Positions 27,176 through 33,965 of a stretch of DNA of 64,000 nt are shown here, piece after piece. The notes beneath the pieces were generated by a model that saw only the letters and a program-made list of their open reading frames with translations, searched no databases and had not been told where the DNA came from. This DNA comes from Sphingobacterium litopenaei (GTDB taxonomy: Bacteria > Bacteroidota > Bacteroidia > Sphingobacteriales > Sphingobacteriaceae): NCBI RefSeq assembly GCF_014692495.1, contig NZ_JACOIJ010000005.1:62001-126000 (forward strand), given 5' to 3'. A program made the position numbers and the translations under genes. Position 1 is the stretch's first letter. Each line of letters starts with the position of its first letter.

Positions 27176-27375
27176 TTAGGGCTTCGTCTTGTGTTGCAGC
27201 CTCACCCAACACTTGCGGCCTTGTATGTAGTTTCTGTTCGTCGGACCGAGGGTTTGCCTCAGACTTCCTTCAGATTCCACCTCGCGGTGGACACCCTTGT
27301 CATAAGCTAACACTTCCCACTGTAAAGGCGTGTTCGAGACTTACACCCTAGAGTTATTGCACATGCTGGGCACAC
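27176..27375 (-). mobile_element. group II intron 5' fragment (domain I), truncated
   Basis: On the minus strand the segment starts with GTGTGCCCAGCATGTGC at 27375 and contains the conserved domain I pieces GTCCACCGCGAGGTGGAATC and GTCCGACGAACAGAAAC followed by ACATACAAGGC. These are familiar from bacterial group II introns. There is no reverse transcriptase and no domain V or VI; the fragment stops at the broken sigma gene. Its 5' end lies directly after the T tract of a terminator hairpin, the sort of target used by class C introns, though I cannot assign the class. Confidence 0.65.
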
Positions 27376-27420
27376 AAAAAGGGACAAATCTATCATTTGT
27401 AGATTTGTCCCAGAAAGTGA
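27376..27420. repeat. 45-bp direct repeat copy 1 (tRNA-Lys 3' end plus terminator)
   Basis: Identical over 45 bp to 30357-30401, which is the last 3 bases and downstream terminator of the tRNA-Lys gene. The sequence beyond it (27421 onward) is not a tRNA, apart from a faint resemblance to a T-arm. The arrangement is that of an attachment-site duplication left by an element integrated at the tRNA. The 219-bp gap 27376-27594 holds only this repeat and AT-rich sequence. Confidence 0.75.
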
Positions 27421-27594
27421 ACCTATTGGTACGAAACTCGAACCCTATTATTGGATAATTAACGGCAAGAGAAATTGAAAAACTTTCAAATCTGAAAAGC
27501 AGAAACAAACAAAAAAAGAAAGAATATGGTTCAAAGAAAAAGAAGTCTGGTTATATCAAAGCCAACCTAATAAAAAACTCTTTTTCTCTCTTAC

Positions 27595-29160
27595 TCAATT
27601 AAGAGGACTAATTTTTTTAAAGTTTTCGAAAGGAAAATCTTTAAAAAAATCAAGAATTATTCTATCAACTATACTATAATTAGTATCTCTGTTCTTAAAA
27701 TCAGTTTTATTATGCATCGTATTCGAAAGTAAAAAATCAATTAATTCTGAATCATTAAGAATTTTCACGAGCTCTTCTTCATTTTTTACGCTACAATATC
27801 GGAAGAGTTGAAGTCCATTTACAAAATGATTAGGCACATCATCTGTATGGTAGTGTCCATCTTCTAAGGTATATGAACCACCAATTTTCACCTCAATTGA
27901 CATAAGATATTTACATATATCATAGGTTAAAAGTATTGATTCTTGCCTACATAAAATATCCCATGCAGTCACTCGTTTATAATAGTGATAATTGGTGTCA
28001 GGTCTTCGTGACATACCACTATAATACTCATATGACTGCTGATTCCATGACTCATAACTATCCTTAATTAGGTCAACTGAGAAGTCATAAGTGTATGGCA
28101 AATTTTTTAATCCTGTGAAACCTTGTCTTTCACATTGCTCTTGGTCTAATCGAGGAAGAAGACCCGAAGAGAAATAAAGTTTTGCCTTAGAGTATAAGGC
28201 GTTTCGTCCTCCTCCTTGATATAATCTCTTGAGGTCGTCTCTTTTTATCATTTGAAGAAGTGCTTTTTCTTCTTGAATTTTGGATATAATACTTTCTCTT
28301 ATTTTGAAACAAGAATAGTAGAAAACTTCCAAAAAACCGGTGTCCAGACGGTAGAAATGTAGGAGTCTTTCAGAATTTAATTCAATTTTATGTAACAGTT
28401 CTTTCCAATCATAATCATTTAAAACATTTGTAATATATCGAACAGTATCATAGGATATTGAAACACGAGGATTATTCTTAATATTCCTAATTAGATTATA
28501 TCTAAAATTTCCTAAGTCCTCTGATTCAGTTCTATTATGGAATTCTTCAAACAATATTGGTGTAATTTCAAACTCAGCTGTTTCACATAATGCATTGATA
28601 TCGATAACAGAAATGTGAGATAAAATAAAGTCCGAAGAAAGTTGGCCTATGTTTTTGAAATTACTTAAGGAAGTCCCATGTTTAACAATATATTGCCGTG
28701 AGAAAGAAATATATTTTTTCTCACCTCCAGAATAATCGACCCAAGGGATATATTGTTCATATTCTCTCAATATATCTTCCGAGAACATAAAGTTTCCAAA
28801 TTCAAATAGTAATAACCAAGCAATAGAGTTTTTGTGTTTCTCAATAATATCGAGGGTCCAATGTGTTTTCTCGTAAAAAGGTATGTATGAAAAAACTCCG
28901 TATTTATTCCAACCTTGTTTTCCCAAATAGAAGTAATGGTCTGGAAACAAGTATCTATACTCTGAACCAGAACGCCCTGAGCTACGAATATTATGGTCGA
29001 TTATCTCTTCAGCTTTTTTAAATGATATTTCAAAATCTTCTCTAACAATAGGCTTATTATGAGAATAACGGACAGCAGGAGGGGCAGTCAACTCTTCATA
29101 ACGGTTTATGACAAAATCTGAGTTTTTAAGAAAAATGTAGAATAATTCTTTTATGCTCAT
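27595..29160 (-). CDS. uncharacterised 521-residue protein, second gene of a two-gene operon
   Basis: I do not recognise this protein. It is cytosolic-looking, with no signal peptide or clear membrane helix, rich in Tyr, Phe, Asp and Glu, and probably mostly alpha-helical. Notable local segments are the YSHNKP region, SGRSGSEYRYLFPDHYFYLG, the HYHTDDVPNHF motif near residue 440 with three His, and SNTMHNKTDFKNRDTNYSIV near the end. It starts 5 nt after a 96-residue gene on the same strand, so the two are almost certainly co-transcribed. It is AT-rich compared with its neighbours and lies in a segment bounded by tRNA-derived repeats, which suggests mobile accessory cargo such as a defence or toxin protein. 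That role is inference without motif support. Confidence 0.8.
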   Translation of the reverse strand: MSIKELFYIFLKNSDFVINRYEELTAPPAVRYSHNKPIVREDFEISFKKAEEIIDHNIRSSGRSGSEYRYLFPDHYFYLGKQGWNKYGVFSYIPFYEKTHWTLDIIEKHKNSIAWLLLFEFGNFMFSEDILREYEQYIPWVDYSGGEKKYISFSRQYIVKHGTSLSNFKNIGQLSSDFILSHISVIDINALCETAEFEITPILFEEFHNRTESEDLGNFRYNLIRNIKNNPRVSISYDTVRYITNVLNDYDWKELLHKIELNSERLLHFYRLDTGFLEVFYYSCFKIRESIISKIQEEKALLQMIKRDDLKRLYQGGGRNALYSKAKLYFSSGLLPRLDQEQCERQGFTGLKNLPYTYDFSVDLIKDSYESWNQQSYEYYSGMSRRPDTNYHYYKRVTAWDILCRQESILLTYDICKYLMSIEVKIGGSYTLEDGHYHTDDVPNHFVNGLQLFRYCSVKNEEELVKILNDSELIDFLLSNTMHNKTDFKNRDTNYSIVDRIILDFFKDFPFENFKKISPLN

Positions 29161-29165
29161 ATTCC

Positions 29166-29456
29166 CTACTTATTGATAATTAAATCATACACTACTCTTG
29201 AAACCGGTTGAACTGTTGAAAATGTACTACCACCCCAAATAATATCTCTTTTCGAACTTTGGTACAATGTATTTTTTTCAGTTCTAATTTTCTCAATAAG
29301 AACATGAATAAAGACGTCTAAATCATCAATAGTATAATCTATTTCTAATTTAACATTAACAATGTTTGTTCCTTTCATTAATTCGATAAGGACGGTGTCA
29401 ACATCAAAATAGAAATCACCAATACGAGTATTAAAAAGTAGTTGAATATGATCCAT
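29166..29456 (-). CDS. uncharacterised 96-residue protein, first gene of the two-gene operon
   Basis: The small protein begins MDHIQLLFNTRIGDFYFDVD and shows alternating hydrophobic beta strands (DTVLIELMKGTNIVNVKLEI) followed by an amphipathic helix (LDVFIHVLIEKIRTEK). No signal peptide or known motif. The ATG at 29456 has no competing start. It precedes the 521-residue gene by 5 nt. Pairing of a small and a large protein in a mobile segment recalls antitoxin/toxin or immunity/effector gene pairs, but no sequence feature proves this. Confidence 0.7.
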   Translation of the reverse strand: MDHIQLLFNTRIGDFYFDVDTVLIELMKGTNIVNVKLEIDYTIDDLDVFIHVLIEKIRTEKNTLYQSSKRDIIWGGSTFSTVQPVSRVVYDLIINK

Positions 29457-29695
29457 ATCTATTAAAATGTTTTTGACTCCAAAGCATGCTATTTAAAAGT
29501 ATAATTTATTTACACAAAAATACTTAATATTTGGGAACTAGTCTAAACGATCTCTTAAAACCTTTACTTTTATTGGCATCTTATTTAGAAAGGCTTTGAG
29601 AGCTCAACTTTCTTTGTTTACAATTCATTTAGTGGCTATCCTCTTACTATAAACCCGACTTCGGAGGGTGTTAATATCACCTGCAAGAACAAGTA

Positions 29696-29748
29696 GTTTT
29701 GAGGCATGGAATGAGTTTCGAGCACCTCAAAACATAACTTGCTATGTT
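29696..29748. other. tandem hairpins in the non-coding part of the tRNA-bounded segment
   Basis: Arms GTTTTGAGG (29696-29704) and CCTCAAAAC (29725-29733) enclose a 20-nt loop. Directly overlapping is AACATA (29731-29736) with TATGTT (29743-29748). The whole gap 29457-30356 (about 900 bp) has no convincing coding frame in either strand but is full of inverted repeats, as expected of cis-acting DNA or RNA of a mobile element. Confidence 0.5.
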
Positions 29749-30001
29749 CTGATGAACAGAAAGTATTGTAGAGAGATAAGAATGTTATTCGTCTGAGATA
29801 TGTAGTCGAGATTACTGCATTCCGACCTTATAGCTGTCTTAAAAGATAGAAAACAGGATTACAGGAAGGCATGACTGCTTTCAATATATCAGTCTGACCT
29901 CATTAACTTCTTTTTATTTACTCGGTAATGAGAGGAGGTGCTGTTTTGTTTCTCTATCACTACCTTTAATTGCTCATTTATTTATTCGTTCAAAGGTCGG
30001 A

Positions 30002-30177
30002 GTATGCTATGTTTCGTTTCATGGGCTAAAAAGGTTAGTGTTTAGCTGAAACAAGGTTTTGACTGAAAAATACTATCCGCAGGTTGGAGATTTTTTAGCA
30101 AACCGAAGGCTTGACCTTGTAAAGCGTTAAGAACACTGATTTTACCTTTGCCCGTGAAAATGAAACGAATAGCATAC
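30002..30177. ncRNA. candidate structured RNA or cis-element: 176-nt nested inverted repeat
   Basis: The ends pair over about 18 bp (30002-30022 with 30160-30177, with a 3-nt bulge). Nested inside in the right order are GGGC/GCCC (30023-30026, 30150-30153), AAAGGT/ACCTTT, AGTGTT/AACACT and ACAAGGT/ACCTTGT (30051-30057, 30114-30120). This gives one long rod interrupted by internal loops. The stacking of five helices in register is hard to explain by chance. It could be a small RNA (6S-like rods have this size), a miniature inverted-repeat element, or a transfer or attachment site. Strand is undetermined. Confidence 0.5.
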
Positions 30178-30244
30178 CTACTTTTCAATAAAACCCTGTA
30201 AACAGTAGAAAAACCAGTGGTGTTAGAGACAAATAAGTAAAAGA

Positions 30245-30297
30245 GGGTTCGATGTTCCCTAAATTTCTGTCATTTTACGAGACACAACATCGAACCC
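30245..30297. repeat. 12-bp perfect inverted repeat
   Basis: GGGTTCGATGTT (30245-30256) and AACATCGAACCC (30286-30297) are exact complements, 29 nt apart. It lies between the nested inverted repeat and the tRNA-Lys terminator. It may be a recombinase-binding site or hairpin; there is no T tract, so it is not an obvious terminator. Confidence 0.55.
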
Positions 30298-30356
30298 CGA
30301 AGATCAATGCAACGTCAACGTATATCTTTCAGAATAACAGCATGTTTCAGAGCAAA

Positions 30357-30391
30357 AAAAAGGGACAAATCTATCATTTGTAGATTTGTCC
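30357..30391 (-). terminator. intrinsic terminator of the tRNA-Lys gene
   Basis: On the minus strand, 8 nt after the tRNA, the stem GGGACAAATCT pairs with AGATTTGTCCC (30362-30372 with 30382-30392), followed by eight T. The same hairpin is duplicated at 27376-27412. Confidence 0.85.
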
Positions 30392-30401
30392 CAGAAAGTG
30401 A
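30357..30401. repeat. 45-bp direct repeat copy 2 (at the intact tRNA-Lys)
   Basis: Identical to 27376-27420 over 45 bp; the offset between copies is 2981 bp. This copy includes the tRNA 3' end (30399-30401) and its terminator, so it would be the junction that keeps a functional tRNA. Confidence 0.75.
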
Positions 30402-30471
30402 CCCCGGAGAGATTCGAACTCTCGACCCACTGATTAAGAGTCAGTTGCTCTACCAACTGAGCTACGAAGTC
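30399..30471 (-). tRNA. tRNA-Lys (anticodon CTT)
   Basis: The minus strand folds as a cloverleaf of 73 nt: acceptor GACTTCG with CGGGGTC, D-arm GCTCAGTTGGTAGAGC, anticodon stem-loop ACTGA-CTCTTAA-TCAGT giving CTT, and T-arm with GTTCGAATC. CCA is not encoded. It is followed by a terminator and is the likely integration target for the segment to its left. Confidence 0.93.
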
Positions 30472-30601
30472 TTGTGATTTAACGAGTCAAATGTAAGGCT
30501 CATGAAACTTAAAATCAAATTCTTTTCGTGTATAATTTCCACCAACCATTTTTAATTACACAAGGGCGACAATGGAAATATTAATATGACAATTCTCTTT
30601 G

Positions 30602-30609
30602 TAACTTTG
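30602..30609 (+). promoter_or_regulatory. Bacteroidota -7 box upstream of the MFS gene
   Basis: TAACTTTG matches TAnnTTTG, 20 nt before the start codon at 30630. No good -33 TTG at the expected spacing, so only the -7 element is supported. Confidence 0.4.
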
Positions 30610-30629
30610 CATCCGCAATAAAATTAGCC

Positions 30630-31817
30630 ATGCAACAAAATACTTCTATTCCTATCGAAGATCCATTGTATTCCAAACGTAACCGCATCCGTATCGCCGT
30701 TTCGTTATTTTATTTTTGTCAGGGATTAGCTTTCTCCTCCTGGGCAAGTCGTATTCCAATCATCAAAGAACGCTTACATCTTACAGAAGCTCAGCTGGGT
30801 ACTATCTTACTAATGTTACCTATAGGCCAGTTAGTTACAATGGCTTTGTCGGGCAAGTTGGTTACAAAATACGGAAGTGCTAATGTTTTGCGCATTACGG
30901 CAGTTATATACTCAATTGTACTTTGTGCTATTGGCTTTGCGACAAATGCCTATCAGTTGGGAGCTGTGTTGTTTTTGTTTGGCGTAGTGGGAAATATGTG
31001 TAATATTTCCGTAAATACACAAGGAGTAGCAGCAGAAAAGATTTTCCAAAAATCAATAATGTCGTCGTTTCATGGCGCTTGGAGTATCGCAGGATTTACC
31101 GGAGCATTAATTGGTTTGATGACGATGAATATTGGCATTGACACCGTACAACATTTTTTTATTATTCTAGTATTGGTGTGTGCAAATACCATTTCCAACC
31201 ATAAGTTTTTGGTGCAAGGAAAAGCCGATCAATCGGAGAAAAAATCCTTTTTCTCCAAGCCAGAAAGTTCCTTAGTTCAGCTCGGTATAATTGGATTTTT
31301 TAGTATGGCGACTGAAGGCGCGATGTTTGACTGGAGTGGTGTTTATTTCAAAGATATAGTTCACGCACCTGCCAATTTCATTATTGTGGGCTATGCTTCC
31401 TTTATGGTGATGATGGCGACAGGACGTTTTATTGGCGATATTGTCATTAGCCGTATAGGTCGCAAGAAGACTTTACAAGGGAGTGGTATCCTAATGTTTA
31501 CTGGGATGATGCTTTCGGTGCTGATGCCTCAATTTTGGATTTGTACTTTTGCGTTTATGCTCGTAGGAATTGGTGTAGCTTGTAATGTTCCAACCGTATA
31601 TAGCCTGGCGGGTCAAAATAAAAAAGTGCCTTCAGGCGTGGCTTTAGCTATGGTTTCCAGTATCAGTTTCTTAGGTTTCTTAATGGGACCACCGCTGATA
31701 GGTTATATCGCAGAAATCTTAGATTTACGTTATTCTTATGGACTTTTTGCTTTCTTTGGCTTGTTGATGTTTGTGATGACAAGTAAGTTAAAGATGTTTA
31801 GAGAAACCGAAGATTAA
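30630..31817 (+). CDS. MFS transporter, YbjJ-like
   Basis: The 395-residue inner-membrane protein has twelve hydrophobic segments and major facilitator signatures (WASRIPIIKERLHLTEAQLG; GKLVTKYGSANVLRI between helices 2 and 3; GDIVISRIGRKKTLQGSG between helices 8 and 9). It resembles the YbjJ/FucP-like group of sugar or drug porters; the substrate is not evident. The gene is single and converges on the LytTR regulator gene with a 6-bp gap. Confidence 0.9.
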   Translation: MQQNTSIPIEDPLYSKRNRIRIAVSLFYFCQGLAFSSWASRIPIIKERLHLTEAQLGTILLMLPIGQLVTMALSGKLVTKYGSANVLRITAVIYSIVLCAIGFATNAYQLGAVLFLFGVVGNMCNISVNTQGVAAEKIFQKSIMSSFHGAWSIAGFTGALIGLMTMNIGIDTVQHFFIILVLVCANTISNHKFLVQGKADQSEKKSFFSKPESSLVQLGIIGFFSMATEGAMFDWSGVYFKDIVHAPANFIIVGYASFMVMMATGRFIGDIVISRIGRKKTLQGSGILMFTGMMLSVLMPQFWICTFAFMLVGIGVACNVPTVYSLAGQNKKVPSGVALAMVSSISFLGFLMGPPLIGYIAEILDLRYSYGLFAFFGLLMFVMTSKLKMFRETED

Positions 31818-31823
31818 ATCTCC

Positions 31824-32546
31824 CTATGAATTCAACCAATTTTGAAAGTCAGTGGAGCGGTCTTCACTGACTACAATTTCCAAATCTTTGGGTTGAGCTG
31901 CCATATTTAATTTAATACGCCCACGTGCGATTTTAACCATTTCTTGGATGGCATTGATATTTATTATAAACTTTCTATTAATCTGAAAAAAGTTTTCGGG
32001 AGTCAATTTAGGCATAAGCCAACTGAGGGTATCATCAATAACCACTTGGTCACCTTCGAAAGTATAGCCAAAAAGAATTTTATCATCCGCCATAAAGAAA
32101 GCAATATCCTGCACAGCAACGGTCTTCATTTTATTTCCAAACTTGACTAAAAAACGTGATTTATAATTCACAGGCTCTTCCGCTTTCGTAAAAACAAAAT
32201 CTACTTTGGCAAGCGCCGCTTGCAAATCTTCGAGTTCAAAAGGCTTGAGCAAATACGCATAACCTTGATTTTTGAAGGCTTCTAACGCATAATTGTCATA
32301 TGCCGTAGTAAAAATTACAGGAACTTCGACTTTCGTCTTTTTAAAGATATCAAAACTCAGCCCGTCCGCCAAGTGGATATCCATAAATACCAAATCCACA
32401 TTATGTTTGTGAAGATATTGCGTCGCGTCGCGAACAGATGTTACGCCTTCTATGATAATTCGGTTTCCAAACAGTTCGGTAAGCTGCTCGGATAGACTTT
32501 CAAAAGCCCATTTTTCGTCTTCAACAATTAGGATTTGGATTTGCAC
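31824..32546 (-). CDS. LytTR-type response regulator
   Basis: A receiver domain (QILIVEDEKWAFESLSEQL, phospho-acceptor in LVFMDIHLADG, TTAYDNYALEAF, LLKPFELEDL with the conserved Lys) is followed by a LytTR DNA-binding domain (FLVKFGNKMKTVAVQDIAFF, FFQINRKFIININAIQEM). I prefer the GTG at 32546: an ATG at 32573 would add nine residues that overlap a good promoter. The protein is then 240 residues. Its probable partner is the LytS-like kinase at 40109-41572, on the same strand at the other end of the metalloprotease-susCD cluster. It is the last gene on the strand, 75 nt after susD. Confidence 0.9.
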   Translation of the reverse strand: MQIQILIVEDEKWAFESLSEQLTELFGNRIIIEGVTSVRDATQYLHKHNVDLVFMDIHLADGLSFDIFKKTKVEVPVIFTTAYDNYALEAFKNQGYAYLLKPFELEDLQAALAKVDFVFTKAEEPVNYKSRFLVKFGNKMKTVAVQDIAFFMADDKILFGYTFEGDQVVIDDTLSWLMPKLTPENFFQINRKFIININAIQEMVKIARGRIKLNMAAQPKDLEIVVSEDRSTDFQNWLNS

Positions 32547-32551
32547 AAAGG

Positions 32552-32586
32552 CAAAATTACCAAAAATCCCCATTCTTTTTCAAGAA
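32552..32586 (-). promoter_or_regulatory. promoter of the LytTR regulator gene
   Basis: On the minus strand TTCTTG (32581-32586) and TAATTTTG (32552-32559) are separated by 21 nt from the TTG, matching the Bacteroidota -33 and -7 elements. Transcription would start about 32546-32549, at or next to the GTG, so the mRNA could be leaderless. Confidence 0.5.
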
Positions 32587-32621
32587 CAGGGATTGTAACA
32601 ATATAAACACCGATTTTACTC

Positions 32622-33944
32622 TTACAAATTAGGATTGTTTTGTATTGCCTCACGCGGGAATTTAATCGTATAACGTGGGTCGTTTTGCTGCAACAAGTAA
32701 TCTTTACCACCAAACTCATGTATAATTTGAGGTTGTGTAGTACGTTTAAGATCAAACCATCTTAATCCTTCAAGTGCCAACTCACGTGCACGCTCTTCGT
32801 AGATTTCTGATAATAAATCCGCTTTATTCAAGCCGTTTACTTTTGCTTGGTAAGCTTCAAAAGCTGTAGCAGTTAATCTGTTTTTAGCTAATTTCAACAA
32901 AGAAGACTTCGCTGACGTTAAATCATCAGTTTGTACCGCAGCTTCCGCTATATTTAATACCAACTCTCCATTACGGAAAGAAGTATTGAATTTATCATTT
33001 CCTCCTTTGATGGAAACATAACGACTTCCCGATTTTTGGAAGTATTTTTCTACACGCAAGTCACCTGCGGCATCATACTTGGCAATAAATTCAGGTTTTA
33101 CGTATGTCGAACGCACTACCATATTATTACCTATATTTTCCAAAGCTTGGATCATCTCTACAGAAGTAAATTCATTTGGTAATACCGCACTAACATTCAA
33201 ATCTTCCAAGTTATCGTTAATAACTAAAGCTTGTTCTGCGTACGCTTTCGCTTCTGCCCACTCTGCTCTGTATAAGTGAATACGTGATTGCAACGCGAAA
33301 ATTGCAGATTTGCTAAATCTGTAACGCAAAGTAGCACTAGTTGGTACATTCTCTTTTACTAAACTTTCCGCTTTTGCTAAGTCCGAAAAGATCAAGTTGT
33401 AGACTTCTTCAACAGTTGCCAATTTGAATTTTTGTTCCAAATCAACTGCTGTAGAAAGCGCAATACCTTTATCCGTTACAGCTGTAGCTGAATTGAATTT
33501 AGGCGCGTACATATTCAACAACTCAAAATGCGCATAGGCACGAATAGCGTAAGCTTCTGCTTTGATTTGATCATTCTCTGCAGAATTTCCAGCTTTCTCA
33601 TCTATTTCTGATAAGATATGATTTGCGTAGAAAATGCTACGGTAGAAATTTTGGTAAGGATAAGGAGTCGTCGTAGGATCAGGATTTTGATCGTTCCACA
33701 AATAAATATCCTTGATCGCCGACAAATCTTCCGAATACTCATCCAAATACAATTCATCTGTGCGAAGATTCAAATATGATTTGTGGGCAGGAAAAATACT
33801 GTATGCTGTTGCCAACAAACCACGGAAATCCGAAGTCGTCATTGGAATAACCGCACCTACAGGTTTTATATCTAAATATTTGTCACAAGAGCCAAACATC
33901 GTGCTTGCAACCAATAGTCCAATGTATACTATTTTATTTTTCAT
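32622..33944 (-). CDS. SusD/RagB family lipoprotein (second locus)
   Basis: The 440-residue protein starts at the ATG at 33944 (MKNKIVYIGLLVASTMFGSC, Cys20). SusD features: DKYLDIKPVGAVIPMTTSDF, RSIFYANHILSEIDEKAG, AEAYAIRAYAHFELLNMYAP, LRYRFSKSAIFALQSRIHLY and the C-terminal YEERARELALEGLRWFDLKR. It is shorter than polysaccharide-binding SusD proteins, which fits peptide or small-substrate systems. It is 21 nt after its susC. The nearby zinc metalloprotease suggests a protein or peptide substrate rather than a glycan, which is inference. Confidence 0.92.
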   Translation of the reverse strand: MKNKIVYIGLLVASTMFGSCDKYLDIKPVGAVIPMTTSDFRGLLATAYSIFPAHKSYLNLRTDELYLDEYSEDLSAIKDIYLWNDQNPDPTTTPYPYQNFYRSIFYANHILSEIDEKAGNSAENDQIKAEAYAIRAYAHFELLNMYAPKFNSATAVTDKGIALSTAVDLEQKFKLATVEEVYNLIFSDLAKAESLVKENVPTSATLRYRFSKSAIFALQSRIHLYRAEWAEAKAYAEQALVINDNLEDLNVSAVLPNEFTSVEMIQALENIGNNMVVRSTYVKPEFIAKYDAAGDLRVEKYFQKSGSRYVSIKGGNDKFNTSFRNGELVLNIAEAAVQTDDLTSAKSSLLKLAKNRLTATAFEAYQAKVNGLNKADLLSEIYEERARELALEGLRWFDLKRTTQPQIIHEFGGKDYLLQQNDPRYTIKFPREAIQNNPNL

Positions 33945-33965
33945 TGTATTAATCAATTATAAGAA

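Noticed and set aside
27421-27450. possible second tRNA at the left direct repeat
   Set aside because: A GGTTCGAGTTTC stretch looks like a T-arm on the minus strand, but no D-arm, anticodon arm or matching acceptor can be drawn.
27422-27600. plus-strand Lys/Arg-rich reading frame resembling an integrase tail
   Set aside because: No start codon follows the in-frame stop, only about 45 codons remain, and the Lys richness follows from A-rich sequence.
30002-30177. retron msr-msd region
   Set aside because: The terminal inverted repeats would fit, but there is no reverse transcriptase gene nearby; the group II fragment at 27176 has none either.
32528-32755. 75-codon frame overlapping the susD 3' end and regulator start
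   Set aside because: Overlaps two genes with clear domain content and has no family features.
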